Shown here: positions 29,394 to 39,727 of the stretch, piece after piece
Numbering within the stretch: position 1 is the first letter of the stretch
Layout: each line of letters begins with the position of its first letter
Origin: Symbiodinium natans
Taxonomy: Eukaryota; Sar; Dinophyceae; Suessiales; Symbiodiniaceae
NCBI GenBank assembly: GCA_905221605.1
Contig: CAJNDS010000713.1
Location: 397,001 to 461,000, forward strand
Direction of reading: 5' to 3'
Length of the DNA stretch: 64,000 nucleotides
Made by a program: the position numbers and the translations under genes
The notes under the pieces: generated by a model
The model's input: only the letters and a program-made list of their open reading frames with translations
The model's database searches: none
Told to the model about the DNA's origin: nothing

Positions 29394-29849
29394 CATTGGT
29401 CTCTGCTCTTACAAGCCCTCAACCCTAAAATTCCCTAAGCCTTACCCTAAAATTCCCTAAGCCGTGTCTCATGAGCCTTTGTTGCGAGGCGCTATCCCAT
29501 CGAGAGCAGGCCGCTGTGGAGTTAAGATTTTGCTTGCAGGTTCGGACGTGACCGCGTCTTCGCCCCTCTTAATCCCTGAAGTCCTCAGGCCCCATAGACC
29601 GTAAACTTTCCAGGGAGTTCGGGAGTTAGGTGCCGCAGATCCCCCTATTTTTCCTTTTTTGTTTTAGACAGAGTTGCTGAATTCCCGACTTCATTGCTGA
29701 CAGCCAGTGAGTAAGCGGCCCTGCAAAAACCTGCAGTCGCCTCTACTTGCCAGCGCTCCATGCTGCCCCAACCCCCAACCCCCAACCCCCAACCCCCAAC
29801 CCCCAACCCCCAAACCCTAAACCCCAAACCCCAAACCCCAAGCCCTAAA

Positions 29850-29952
29850 CTTGGGATTTTCACTCTTTTTCTAACAGTCCTTCATTGGGATTATAATCGG
29901 GGGTATTATAATCCCTACTAAGGACTGTTTGTATAAGGGGCAACATCCCAAG
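29850..29952 (+). mobile_element. Family A element, copy A4
   Basis: CTTGGGATTTTCACTC...TATAAGGGGCAACATCCCAAG with the internal AACAGTCCTT / AAGGACTG pair. Confidence 0.72.
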
Positions 29953-30086
29953 CCTAAACCCTAAACCCTAAACCCTAAACCCTAAACCCTGAACCCTAAA
30001 CCCTAAACCCTAAACCCTAAACCCTAAACCCTAAACCCTAAACCCTAAACCCTAAACCTCAAACCCTAAACCCTAAAATCAGGCAG

Positions 30087-30161
30087 CACCGAAGCGACGG
30101 TCACACCATCGTCACGGGCAGCCCGAGCAACTGGCTCGGTTTTTCGATGCAGATTCTTCAG
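30087..30161 (+). CDS. Internal exon
   Basis: Twenty-five codons HRSDGHTIVTGSPSNWLGFS then MQILQ, donor GTCTAC. C-rich repeat before, G-rich after. Confidence 0.52.
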
Positions 30162-30339
30162 GTCTACCGGTACCGTGTAGAGCTTGGGATTTTTTTTCAG
30201 GGTTCAGGGTTCAGGGTTTAGGGTTTAGGGTTTAGGGTACGGGGTTTAGGGCGTAGAATTGTTCAGGAGTTTAGGCTTAGGTTTTTGGCGTTTGGGTTGA
30301 GCCTCAGATACCGGCAGCAGCTGCTTCTGTTTGCGCCAG

Positions 30340-30456
30340 GACAGCAAAGACTCTGATCGAGTTCTTGTTCGAGGCAGGGCCGGTGCTAAATCGAGTCTGG
30401 CAACCTGTCGCAGAGCTGTCATGACCTTCCAGTGCTGGAGGGGCGTGGGGGAGTGA
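30340..30456 (+). CDS. Terminal exon or exon with inner donor
   Basis: Strong acceptor CTTCTGTTTGCGCCAG; DSKDSDRVLVRGRAGAKSSL then ATCRRAVMTFQCWRGVGE and TGA. Confidence 0.45.
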   Translation, partial: DSKDSDRVLVRGRAGAKSSLATCRRAVMTFQCWRGVGE

Positions 30457-30637
30457 GAACAGGGTACGACAAGGCGACATGAGGCGGAATAGATGGGAGA
30501 TGCTTGTAGGGCCCACTCCTCTAGTCCCCTTTTTTAGGGTTTGGGTTTAGGGTTTAGGGTTTAGGGTTTAGGGTTTAGGGTTTAGGGTTTAGGGTTTTAG
30601 GGTTTTAGGGTTTTAGGGTTTAGGGTTTAGGGTTTAG

Positions 30638-30712
30638 GGACCGCACAAGCGCGCCTCCCTGCAGTACTACCATCCCAACCACTTCGCCGGTGGCCTGGAC
30701 TTCGAGCGCGAG
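30638..30712 (+). CDS. Internal exon, strong
   Basis: Twenty-five codons GPHKRASLQYYHPNHFAGGL then DFERE, with a GC donor (GCCTGT). Phase 0 joins 30912. The start is either the AG of the repeat or the inner CCTCCCTGCAG. Confidence 0.52.
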
Positions 30713-30911
30713 GCCTGTTTTCCTTGGGTTGCACCGTTCACTCTAAACCCTAAACCCTAAACCCTAAACCCTAAACCCTAAACCCTAAACCCTAAACCCT
30801 AAACCCCAAACCCCAAACCCTAAGCTTCCCCAAAGAGCCTTGTAATTGCACAAAAAGCCCACAGGTCCCAACTGGTGAGGGCTTTTCTTCCGAAGCTGAA
30901 GTGGAACACAG

Positions 30912-30980
30912 GCGCGCGATGTCGTGGTGTTCCTCGAGGACTCCAAGACACTGTCCCACCTCCGCAGGCCCTCTGAGTGA
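30912..30980 (+). CDS. Terminal exon following 30638
   Basis: ARDVVVFLEDSKTLSHLRRP then SE and TGA; AATAAA follows at once, perhaps chance. Confidence 0.48.
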   Translation, partial: ARDVVVFLEDSKTLSHLRRPSE

Positions 30981-31164
30981 ATAAAGGGTTTAGGGTTTAG
31001 GGTTAGGGTTTAGGGTTCAGGGTTCAGGGTTCAGGGTTTTGGGTTTAGGGTTTAGGGTTTATGGCAGCCGCAGCTGTACATACGCGATGACGACAGAGCC
31101 TCCTAGAGCCTCGCAAGGCTACTTGATCTCAAGGACGCCTCCATGAACGGAGCCCAGTGCAGAG

Positions 31165-31202
31165 AGGGAGAGCGAGACAGACGGGAGAGAGAGACAGACG
31201 GA

Positions 31203-31234
<32 letters not shown>

Positions 31235-31245
31235 AGGAAGGAAAG
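31165..31245. repeat. Purine-rich (GAGA/GAAA) microsatellite
   Basis: AGAGAGAC then about nine GAAA units; a second (AG)n run at 31443-31463. The strand-specific frames through them are artefacts. Confidence 0.9.
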
Positions 31246-31259
31246 AAAAGCGTCGGCAG

Positions 31260-32020
31260 CCTTCTTTGGGCAATGGATCTACCTGCTAACAGGTACCAGT
31301 CTCGGACCCCTACCCCCCCAAAAGGCACGGTGTGGGAGTCTCCACCCGGACCTCGGACTCCGGACGCACTACTGTGCATGGGGGCGATTGACCTTCCTCT
31401 TAAGCCTCGCAGAAGAAGACGAAGAGAAAACCAGAGAATGCCAGAGAGAGAGAGAGAGAGAGTGGGAGCGATTGCGAGAGCGTGAGCGTGAGCCAGCGCA
31501 GAGAGGTAGAGAGAGGGAGGCATTCCAGCGTGGCAGCCCCATTAGTGTTCATCAAAGTGGGCGTCCCTGGCAGGCCCAACTGAATGACAAACCAGGACCG
31601 GAAAGGCGCCAGTAAGGGGTTCACTGAGTAGAAGGCGAGTGAGAAGGAGAAAGCGCGTGAGCTGAAAAAGGAGAAGAAGGGAAAGGTGAAGAAGGGAGAA
31701 GGAGAGCGGGAATATCAGCATGGCTCGGGATTGCAACTGCGGGCTGAGGTTCCGAAGCCGAGTTTTCCTCATCAAAGGAGAGGCACCGCACTCCCACTCC
31801 CTCGACCCGAAACTCCGAAACCCCATCTTCCCTAGACCCAAAACCTCAGAGTTTGAACTTTCCTAAGACCCAAACCCAACTTCCCCTAAACCCCCAAACT
31901 AAACTCACATTCCCTAAACCTTACACCCCGACTAAACCCCTACTACCCCTCCCCCTCCACTCTAAACCCGAAACCCCAAACACCATAGACCTGAAAGAGC
32001 TCCAAACCTTAATTGAGTTG
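31260..32020. other. Purine-rich and C-rich low-complexity stretch
   Basis: Unique, then GAAGGAGAA-rich, then CCCAAAC-type words. Frames of 100-150 codons on both strands have biased composition and no splice signals. Confidence 0.4.
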
Positions 32021-32149
32021 CCGACAGCCCTAAACCCTAAACGCTAAACCCTAAACCCTAACCCCTAAACCCTAAACCCTAAACCCGACAGCCCACTGAA
32101 GCCTCGAGTCGCCCCTACAGCCCACTGCAGCCTTGGGCAGACTTTTCAG

Positions 32150-32210
32150 CCGGCTGACTGCCGCAGAGCTGGCGCGGCGTATGCGACATGCGCAGTTGTG
32201 GGGGAGCCCG
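32150..32210 (+). CDS. Internal exon
   Basis: Acceptor GCAGACTTTTCAG; one base plus RLTAAELARRMRHAQLWGSP, donor GTTTGT. Confidence 0.52.
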
Positions 32211-32541
32211 GTTTGTTTTGGGGGGTTTTAGGTTTTTAGAGAGTTTTAGGGCTTTAAGGGCCTTGGGGTCCTAGAGGTTTTCGGAGATTTGTTGAACTGT
32301 TAGGGTTCATACGCTTTTCTCTTTAAGGGTTCAGGGCTTAGGGTTGAGGTTTAGATTTTTGCATTTATTGGGGGCTGTGCCTGCTTAAAACAGCCATCAC
32401 CAACCTTACTAAAGCAGGGCATTTGGTACGAATCAAAATCAGAGGTTCGGCGGATTAGTGCGGTTTCTGGCTTTTTCCCCTGGCCTTTGGGATTCTGGGG
32501 GTTTAGGCTTTTATGCGGGTTCAGTCCTTCAACTCTTTCAG

Positions 32542-32923
32542 GTTTCACGTGCATCCCAGGTTATTGCTTAGTCGCGATGCTGGAGCCCCAAACCGCTCGT
32601 GCGCTGAGATTCTGCCGAACATGCAGACGTCTGAAGTGAACGCTGACGACCAGGCAAACATCATGCGTCGGGCACTCGTGAGAGTGGGTTTAGGGTCCAG
32701 GGTCCCGCAGCCCCATCTTGACCCAAGGCACGTACGCCATATGTGCAGCTGGCAGCAGGATCCGGGCTACGTGCGCTTGCCTCATGAAGTTGCCACGAGC
32801 ATGCAAGGGGAGGCACCTCTACAGCACCTCGAGTGCTTGGGAACAGCCACGTTTCAAGCAGCGTTTGGAGGCCTTCTACACAGCTCTCAGTTTCGGCCTC
32901 AGATGGTTTCCAGTATTCACTGA
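32542..32923 (+). CDS. Long open region, likely exon with frameshifts or inner introns
   Basis: Strong acceptor CTTCAACTCTTTCAG; FHVHPRLLLSRDAGAPNRSC, then CAEILPNMQTSEVNADDQAN. Later a second frame (FKQRLEAFYTALSFGLRWFP) and a third (MRINALKASGLRLVRLNTQL) look better, suggesting hidden introns or decay. No telomeric repeat for 500 bp. Confidence 0.38.
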
Positions 32924-33032
32924 TCAGAGCAATGCGCATCAATGCTCTGAAGGCATCGGGGCTCCGTCTTGTCCGGCTCAACACCCAACTCCTACTTCGT
33001 CAGCGGGAGACCAACTCATGCCTCATCGTGCT

Positions 33033-33138
33033 GTTGGTTAGTAGGGAATGAGGGAATGAGGTACCCTGTATAATCCCTTAAAGGGTGTCTATAGGGGGAT
33101 ATAGGGTACCTCATTCCCTCATTCCTACGAACCAACAG
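33033..33138 (+). mobile_element. Family C palindromic element that could splice as an intron (C2)
   Basis: Ends GTTGGTTAGTAGGGAATGAG and CTCATTCCTACGAACCAACAG, about 35-bp near-perfect terminal repeats. It begins GT and ends AG, 106 bp; removing it keeps the upstream frame open across the junction. Confidence 0.68.
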
Positions 33139-33187
33139 TAAGTCCTCAGAAGGTTCCATCCCAGATCTCGTGCTTTCATGTGCCCAG

Positions 33188-33222
33188 GTGTCGATGCCAT
33201 CAAGATGGGGCTGTTGGGAAAG
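33188..33222 (+). CDS. Short exon
   Basis: Acceptor TTTCATGTGCCCAG; two bases plus VDAIKMGLLGK, donor GTGCGG. It may be the end of a longer exon starting at 33139. Confidence 0.42.
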
Positions 33223-33238
33223 GTGCGGAGGGTGGGGG

Positions 33239-33335
33239 ACCCTAAACCCTAAACCCTAAACCCTAAACCCTAAACCCTAAACCCTAAACCCTAAACCCTA
33301 AACCCCAAAACCTAAACCCTAAACCCTAAACCCTG
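33239..33335 (+). repeat. CCCTAAA array
   Basis: About 14 units. Confidence 0.92.
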
Positions 33336-33363
33336 AACCTGAAGACTGCCATGCCGCTGGAAG

Positions 33364-33437
33364 GCCTGCATGTTTCCGGGGGCCATCACCATGATCAGCA
33401 ACCTCTGCGTCTCTGTTGGTGGGAAGCCCTGTGCCGG
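33364..33437 (+). CDS. Exon encoding a membrane segment
   Basis: ACMFPGAITMISNLCVSVGG then KPCA plus two bases; the donor is GTTTAGGG. Confidence 0.5.
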
Positions 33438-34020
33438 GTTTAGGGTTTAGGGTTTAGGGTTTAGGGTTTAGGGTTAGGGTTTAGAGCTTAGGGTCTCTGG
33501 CTTAAAGCAGGAAACCCGGTGCCCGCAGTCCCCTAGGGTTTAGGGTTTAGGGTTTAGGGTTTAGGGTTTAGGGTTTGGGGTTTGGGGTTTGGGGTTTAGG
33601 GTTTAGGGTTTCCCGCTAGATTCTTGAGGTCCTGAAACCCTCAGCCTCCACACAGCCTTGCAGCCCTAGGGGTGAAGAAGGGCTTCCTAAACCCAAAACC
33701 CAAAGCCCCTGAGCAGAATCCGAGAGCAGGCCGGTTTGGCGGTCTTAGGGTTTGAGTGAGGAAGGTTTTAGGGCTTTTGGGTTTCGGGCTTAGGATTTGG
33801 GGTTAAGGGTTTTCGCAGTAGCGGGTGCCGGTTTAGGGGTTTAGGGTTTGGGGTTTAGGGTTTCGGTTTCGGAGTCAGGTGGGGCCAAAGGCTTAGACCC
33901 AAATCCTGAGTCGGACTCCCACCCAACCACCTCCCCCCCCTCTCGCACAAACCGCCTGGACTCTGAATCCGAAGTTGTAAGCCCGAAGCCCTAAACCCTG
34001 CTGCTAGGTGAGGGCACGGA
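33438..34020. repeat. Mostly G-strand repeat intron
   Basis: TTTAGGG and TTTGGGG blocks at 33436-33490 and 33538-33612, then diverged. No exon recognised. Confidence 0.5.
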
Positions 34021-34024
34021 TACT

Positions 34025-34255
34025 ATGTACACAGTCCGGCGACACTGGCTGTGTACGCCGCCTAGACATTCGCGTCTGAGGTTTCAGGCTTTGGGCTGCT
34101 TGGGCTCTGCGGGAACTGGCCCCCTGAAGCAGAATGCCCCAGACGAAGCCTTAAACCTAAACCGCAGAGTTCCAGATGTTTGGGCGTTGGGAGCATTCGG
34201 GCCTTCTGTTGGCGTGCAGGACCCTGAACTTTATGTCCTGAACAGCAAATTTTAA
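34025..34255 (+). CDS. ORF, doubtful
   Basis: Seventy-six codons; the later part EALNLNRRVPDVWALGAFGP is protein-like but no splice edges are clear. Confidence 0.25.
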   Translation: MYTVRRHWLCTPPRHSRLRFQALGCLGSAGTGPLKQNAPDEALNLNRRVPDVWALGAFGPSVGVQDPELYVLNSKF

Positions 34256-34513
34256 GTTTCAGTGCCGAAGCCTGCCCTGCTAAGAATGTCCACACAGGCA
34301 GCAGCCACGCTTCTCCCACTTGCCGCTTACTGTTTTTTGCATCTGCGAACCCCCCCCCCAAATTCTATGTGCAAACCGTAAACCCCAATCCGTGGAGCGG
34401 CCATCCACTCCGTCCAGTGGTCTGAAACCCTCAACCCTACCCCAGGACCTACTAAAGGTTGACGGATGAAGGAAGCCCCCAAGATGGGACCCTCCTCAGT
34501 CTGTCTCTGCCAG

Positions 34514-34555
34514 CTGACTACGAGAACGGGCTCGGAAACGAGCTCTACGAGGCAC
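34514..34555 (+). CDS. Short exon
   Basis: Strong acceptor TCAGTCTGTCTCTGCCAG; DYENGLGNELYEA, donor GTCGGT. Confidence 0.48.
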
Positions 34556-35080
34556 GTCGGTTTGGAGGGTTTAGGGCTTTGAGTTCGGGGATGTTCAAGG
34601 GGCTGAATGCTGACTTCCTATCAATGCAACCCCCTCCCCGCCCATCCCCCTTGATTGGTTCAATCTCTCTGGGAGGGGGCCCGGAATTCGTAATCCCGCA
34701 GCCCCGTTGTTTTGTTGCCACAGTTTCTCTTATGTTGAGGGGCAGAGAATTGAGTTCCGTTTGTTGTTTGAATTGTGGGTGTGGGGTGGGGGTGCGGGGG
34801 GCTAAGTTCTATTTCGGGTTCCGTGGCTTACTACTGTTTGGGGTCTTTTGCTCCTGGTCGGCTTATCCATCTAGGTCCCGAAGTCCTAAGCCCCGAAGGC
34901 GAAACTCGCACGTCGAAGATGGTAACCCCTCAAAAGGTTCCCTGAACACACTACGAATAGGGTTTAGGGTTTGGGGTTTAGGGTTAGGGCTTCTACATTC
35001 CCTAAGGGGATTCTTGAAAAAGGCCGAAACCCAAGGGTAGAGGTCCAAGATAGAGTCCCTTGAGCAGCTTCCTCGTGCAG

Positions 35081-35155
35081 GTGCCACTTTCAACTGGGTA
35101 CACGGGCTACAGCTTTATGGATGCCTTTGAGGACTGCGATTTCCCACCAAATCTC
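35081..35155 (+). CDS. Internal exon, strong
   Basis: Acceptor GCAGCTTCCTCGTGCAG; 25 codons VPLSTGYTGYSFMDAFEDCD then FPPNL, donor GTCTGC. Phase 0 into 35545. Confidence 0.55.
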
Positions 35156-35249
35156 GTCTGCAAGTCGTTTGCGTCTCCACCACATGGGGTCATGTGGGGT
35201 TGTGTGTAAATTCGGGTCCCAATTTGGTGCCCCCAATGGAGGAGGCCCT

Positions 35250-35530
35250 AAAAACCCTAAACCCTAAACCCTAAACCCTAAACCCTAAACCCTAAACCCT
35301 AAGCCCCAAACCCTAAACCCTAAACCCTAAGCCCTAAGCCCTAAGCCCTAAGCCCTAAACCCTAAACCCTAAGCCCTAAACCCTAAACCCTAAACCCTAA
35401 GCCCTAAGCCCTAAGCCCTAAGCCCTAAACCCTAAACCCTAAACCCTAAGCCCTAAACCCTAAACCCTAAACCCTAAACCCTAAGCCCTAAACCCTAAAC
35501 CCTAAACAACCCTAACCCCTAAACCCTACA
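35250..35530 (+). repeat. CCCTAAA/CCCTAAG array
   Basis: About 38 units with runs of CCCTAAG alternating with CCCTAAA, a higher-order pattern of roughly 50-60 bp. Confidence 0.9.
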
Positions 35531-35544
35531 CGCGTTGGTTTGAG

Positions 35545-35646
35545 GACGTCATGGTGCGGTCCAGGGGCAGCACCTACTTGATCGGATCGGGCCTGGGTGC
35601 TTCGAAGCTTTCTGCGAGTCCAGTGTCATCCCTGTGGCAGTCTGAG
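35545..35646 (+). CDS. Internal exon, strong
   Basis: Thirty-four codons DVMVRSRGSTYLIGSGLGAS then KLSASPVSSLWQSE; donor GTTGGT; phase 0-0. Confidence 0.56.
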
Positions 35647-35809
35647 GTTGGTGCTGCAGTTTGTTGAGAGGTTTAGGGGTTTCGGGGTTTGGGTTGTTAG
35701 GGGTTTAGGGTTGCTTTATGTTTCTTGGATCCCTGCTGGGGTGTAGTTCGTTTCTATTTGTAGGGAACCTCTGCTAAGGAATCACTGACACGGTTCCCTT
35801 GAACACCAG

Positions 35810-35876
35810 CCGCGGCCATGCAAAAGGCCAGGTGCTCTGCGTGCGTTGTGGCAATCCGCAGCTCCAATCGAAGTAG
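35810..35876 (+). CDS. Possible terminal exon with CxxC
   Basis: One base plus RGHAKGQVLCVRCGNPQLQS then K and TAG. A competing exon at about 35861-35905 (SNRSSESARVCIWPTD, donor GTAGTT) overlaps. Confidence 0.38.
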
Positions 35877-36069
35877 CGAGTCGGCCAGAGTGTGCATATG
35901 GCCAACGGATCGTAGTTCCCTGCACCCTAAACCCTAAACCCTAAACCCTAAACCCTAAACCCTAAACCCTAAACCCTAAACCCTAAACCCTGAACCCTGA
36001 ACCCTGAACCCTGAACCCTAAACCCTAAACCCTGAACCTAAACCCTAAACCCACCGTGTACCCTGCCAG

Positions 36070-36137
36070 GCGAAAGAGAGGTGCTGATCAACCCCGGCCG
36101 TCTGCTTAGATGGAACTTCCTGGAGTCTGCGCCCGAA
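36070..36137 (+). CDS. Internal exon, possible ADP-ribosyltransferase-like strand
   Basis: ERE VLINPGRLLRWNFLESAPE, ending at GCCTAAACCC (a GC donor, third case). EREVLI resembles the ExEVL strand of arginine-type ADP-ribosyltransferases; one motif only, so weak. Confidence 0.45.
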
Positions 36138-36310
36138 GCCTAAACCCGAAAGCTCAAGGTCCTAAAAGCCCCTGAGCCCTGACCCGACAAAAGAGAAGAA
36201 CACATCCTAGCTAAGCTCTGAACCCGTAAACCATTGAACCTTACCACCCTCAAACCCAAACCCTAAACCCTGGATCCCCTTACACGCCTAAGTTTCACAT
36301 GAAGTCCAAG

Positions 36311-36390
36311 GACCCGACTACGAGCTCAAGGTGGTCGAGGGCCGCACGGCCGGGGTGCGCGCAGCGCACGTTGACTCGGGGCTGCCGGGT
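36311..36390 (+). CDS. Internal exon, PDZ-like
   Basis: Two bases plus 26 codons PDYELKVVEGRTAGVRAAHV then DSGLPG, donor GTAGGG. The strand, turn and xVxxGLPA-like ending recall a PDZ domain. Confidence 0.5.
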
Positions 36391-36568
36391 GTAGGGGGTT
36401 AGGGTTTGAGGTTTCGGGTTTAGGGTTGAGATGGTTCATGGGTTCAGGGTTTAGGATTCAAGCGGTTTAGTAGGTTTAGGGTTAAGGGCTTGAGGGTTTA
36501 GGGCGTAGACCTTTGGGTCGCTACGGTTCAGGGTTCAGGACGTAGGATCAGTGTGGAGGTTCCTTCAG

Positions 36569-36705
36569 GATTCAGGGACCCAGCGCCCTCAGCCCCGAAA
36601 GCCGCCGAGAGCCAGGTCTTCATTGCTCCCGAGCTCGATTCCATCGCACAAGTCCCACCCGGCGAAGATCCGAAAATCTCGTGGCTGGGCTTCAGCTACT
36701 GGTGA
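36569..36705 (+). CDS. Terminal exon, strong
   Basis: Acceptor GGAGGTTCCTTCAG; two bases plus 44 codons FRDPAPSAPKAAESQVFIAP then ELDSIAQVPPGEDPKISWLG, FSYW and TGA. Confidence 0.55.
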
Positions 36706-36724
36706 AGATCGCGTATTTCCTCAA

Positions 36725-36768
36725 ACAGGGTTGCCTCTTACATACCCAAAAGGGGCAACCCTGTTTCG
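36725..36768. other. Inverted repeat just after a stop codon
   Basis: AAACAGGGTTGCC pairs exactly with GGCAACCCTGTTT across an 18-nt loop. It could be a small element end or an mRNA 3-prime hairpin. Confidence 0.55.
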
Positions 36769-36939
36769 GAAGTCACCATGCTCAGGGTTCCGGGTTTCGG
36801 GTTCAGGGTTCAACCGGACAGGGTTCAGAGTTTAGGGTTTAGGGGTGGCCATATTATGCGATTTGCATGTCTCCGCGTCCCAAAGGGGTGACTGTTTGGG
36901 GGTCCTCAGAATCCCCCACATCCTCTGGTTCAGGGTTTG

Positions 36940-37330
36940 GGGTTGAACCCGAAACTTAAACCCCCAAGTTACCAAAACCATCCAAAACCCGAATCCCCAA
37001 ATCCCAAGAATGCCATGAAGCTCCGAACTCCCCCAAATCCCCGCAATCCCCCACACCCCCAAAGGCACGCAGAATCCCCTAAACCCCCAAATTCCCAAAC
37101 AAAAACCATAAATCCCAGCATCCCAAAAGCCCAAAAACCCTCGGAAATCCCCTAATTCCCTAAACCCCCCAGTCGCAAACACAAGAACTCCCCCACTCCC
37201 ATTTTTCCTTCAAACCAGCAGAACCCTTGTCATCTCCCCAATGCCCCCAAATCCCGAAATCTCCAAATCCCGAGAATCCCTGAATCCCCAAATCCCCTAA
37301 AATCTCTGAACCCCCAAGTCTCCCGAATCC
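36940..37330. repeat. Degenerate AATCCCC repeat
   Basis: CCCCAAATCCC and similar words for about 390 bp, a drift product of CCCTAAA; gives GFWGFG-type false frames on the minus strand. Confidence 0.75.
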
Positions 37331-37439
37331 GCACACGCCCATCGGCTGGGCGAGATTGTTGTCCACGCAGGGCAAAGCCTTGATATTGTTGAAGTTTGTT
37401 GAAGGTTTGGAGCTTAAAAACCCAAAGCCTAAACCCTGG

Positions 37440-37460
37440 TTAGGGTTTAGGGTTTAGGGT

Positions 37461-37534
<74 letters not shown>

Positions 37535-37535
37535 G
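37440..37535 (-). repeat. GGGTTGA heptamer array
   Basis: About 11 units, the reverse complement of the CCCTCAA unit expanded at 27284. Confidence 0.92.
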
Positions 37536-37576
37536 GTTTTGAGGCCTAGAGCCCCTCACTCCAAACCTCCTCCCAG

Positions 37577-37668
37577 AGACTGGGGAGGCGGGCGAAGATG
37601 CCACGGCGCCTGCCGCTCTTCGAGAAGCAGCAGCAGAAGGCACCAGAAGCACGGCTAAGAGGAGCTAA
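37577..37668 (+). CDS. Ala/Glu-rich exon, terminal or with GC donor
   Basis: Acceptor AAACCTCCTCCCAG; TGEAGEDATAPAALREAAAE then GTRSTAKRS and TAA. GCTAAACC could instead be a GC donor. Confidence 0.5.
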
Positions 37669-38185
37669 ACCTTGCCAGGAACCCTCCACCCTGAACCATC
37701 AACTTCCCTAAACCCTAAACCCTAAACCCTAACCCCTAAACCCCTAAGCCCTAAACCCTAAACCCTAAACCCCGAACCTCAAACCCTAAACCTTAAACCC
37801 TAAATCCCAATAGCAGCCTGAAGCCCTAAGCAGCCCTGAACCCTCAACCTCGCACGGTATTTTTTTGGGGTTTAGGGTTTAGGGTTTAGGGGTTTGAGGG
37901 TTTCAGGGTTTTAGGGTTTGATGGTTTGAGGTTTGAGGCTGTTGGGAAACCCTCAAAAGCCCCAAAAGCCCGAAAGCCCAAACCCTACAAAAGCTGCTCC
38001 TTCCCCCAAAGCATAAGGGTCCCTGAGCCCTAAGCCCTAAGCCCTAAACCCTAAATCTTAAACCTGAACCCCAAATCCTTAACCCTCAACCCTAAACCCT
38101 ACACCCTACACCCTAAGCCCGAAACCCTAAACCCTAAGAACCCTATACGCCCCGTGATGTCGAAACTCTCTTCCCCGTTTCGCAG

Positions 38186-38258
38186 GTCTTAGCCGGGCCT
38201 GGGTCTGAGTCATGCTGCGCACTGGTAGCAGCACTCGACTTACTGCTTTCCTTGGGGG
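38186..38258 (+). CDS. Internal exon, strong
   Basis: Near-ideal acceptor CTCTTCCCCGTTTCGCAG; 24 codons plus one base VLAGPGSESCCALVAALDLL then LSLG, donor GTTTAT. Confidence 0.55.
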
Positions 38259-38504
38259 GTTTATGGGGTTTATGAAGGGTTTAGGGTTTAGGGTTTAGGG
38301 TTTAGGGTTTAGGGTTTCGGGAATGAGGATCCCTATACAATCACTTGCAGGGTTGTGCTGGGGATGTAAGGTACCCCTACTTCCCTACATCCCTATCTAG
38401 AAGTGAATCGAGACTTCCCCTGCTCAGAGTACGAGGGAGCGGTGGATGTGTGCTTTCCAGTTGTGGTCAGGAGAATAAGAGGCTTTTGATTGCTAGTTTC
38501 TGGA

Positions 38505-38606
38505 GGTTTCCTAAATTCGGGATTACTTCTTGGGGTCCTGATCATTAAGGGAATCCTACTATGTAGGGATCGATATTGGGGGTCCCCTTGGTAAACCCCC
38601 AATTGG
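38505..38606 (+). mobile_element. Family B element, copy B4
   Basis: GGTTTCCTAAATTCGGGATT, TACTTCTTGGGGTCCTG, AATCCTACTATGTAGGG, GGTAAACCCCC. A family-C-like fragment (GGGAATGAGGATCCC) lies at 38320-38400. Confidence 0.68.
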
Positions 38607-38731
38607 GATGATTGGCCAGGAAAAAGAAGAAGGATGACATGCTCCCTTCTCTGAGGCTGGGGGGATTTGCGATTTAGGGCTTTAGGTGCTTGAAGCCTCG
38701 ATGGCAGCGTGGCCGTGTCGCATGCTTGCAG

Positions 38732-38906
38732 GCAACTTGCTGACAGCCAGTGGGTAGCCCAGCTTGGAGAGGTGCCATGGATGTTTTGGGAAGCTTTGGC
38801 AGACAACATGTCGACCAGGACAGGTGAGGCCTCAGCCAATATTGCGGACTTCGCGCAGGCTCCGTCAGCCTTGGCATGCTTCTACCACCTGGGCTTGAGA
38901 TCCTAA
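38732..38906 (+). CDS. Long exon, terminal or with inner donor
   Basis: Acceptor GTCGCATGCTTGCAG; QLADSQWVAQLGEVPWMFWE then ALADNMSTRTGEASANIADF, closing in TAA 38904. A consensus donor GTGAGG at 38823 may end it earlier. Confidence 0.5.
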
Positions 38907-39011
38907 CCCGCCCAAACCCCATGACATAAGGGCGCGCGCGCACACACACACACACACACGCTGGACCTTGATTGTCTTGCACAACTGCAGTAATCCGGCT
39001 CGAAGGTGTCG

Positions 39012-39227
39012 AGTTACCATCGTGCCATGTCTGTCACCTCGGCAACCATCGAGGCCATGTGTAGGCGGCACCCTCCACGCATCAAGCCAGAAGAGAAGGT
39101 CTCTTCTGCATCTCGGCTGTTTTCTGGCGAGTTTGTCAGGCCAAACCACGATCGGGGCCTCTTGTCACCTTTTCTGTGTAACTTCAAAGATACCTTCAAG
39201 CTCTCACACGATTCAACCCCCCACTAA
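39012..39227 (+). CDS. Terminal exon or intronless fragment
   Basis: SSYHRAMSVTSATIEAMCRR then HPPRIKPEEKVSSASRLFSG, ending TAA. A parallel frame is open too. Confidence 0.42.
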   Translation, partial: SYHRAMSVTSATIEAMCRRHPPRIKPEEKVSSASRLFSGEFVRPNHDRGLLSPFLCNFKDTFKLSHDSTPH

Positions 39228-39496
39228 AGTTGCAAGCCCCTCAACTTAAACTTGGGATGCACCTCCCCGTATAGTAGTAATACCCGACGCCCTTCTGCGC
39301 TTTCCTTTAGTGGGTTAGGCTCCCCTATAGAACCTTTCAAACAAGGACTGGCACCTATGAATTGCCAGGTTGCTCGGGGACGCAGTGTGTAGAAGGGATG
39401 ATGTGGGGTTTGGGGTTTCGGGTTAAGGACTGCACCTGAACCAAGGCAGCGGAGGACTCCCGGCACGGACCTGCCGGTCCCAGCCTCTGTTGCGAG

Positions 39497-39577
39497 GATC
39501 TGCCAGAGGTCATGATTGGCCCAGGCTCCGTCACAGCCAGGGCATTCGGGGATTGCGTTCTCTACGTGATCCTTTAA
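39497..39577 (+). CDS. Terminal exon
   Basis: DLPEVMIGPGSVTARAFGDC then VLYVIL and TAA; a GTGATC donor nine bases before the stop is possible. Confidence 0.48.
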   Translation, partial: DLPEVMIGPGSVTARAFGDCVLYVIL

Positions 39578-39727
39578 GGGGTTCAGGGTTTGGAGGTGAG
39601 GGTTTTTTAAGCTTACAGGGCCATGTGGAGGGGGGTTTAGGGTTTAGGGCTCGGGGTTTAGGGTTTAGGGTTTAGGGTTTAGAGTTTAGGGTTTAGGGTT
39701 TAGGGCTTGGGGTTCTTTGGCTTTAAG

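Noticed and set aside
31119-31523. 134-codon minus-strand ORF (LSLSL, FFLSFF)
   Set aside because: Product of GA and GAAA microsatellites on the opposite strand.
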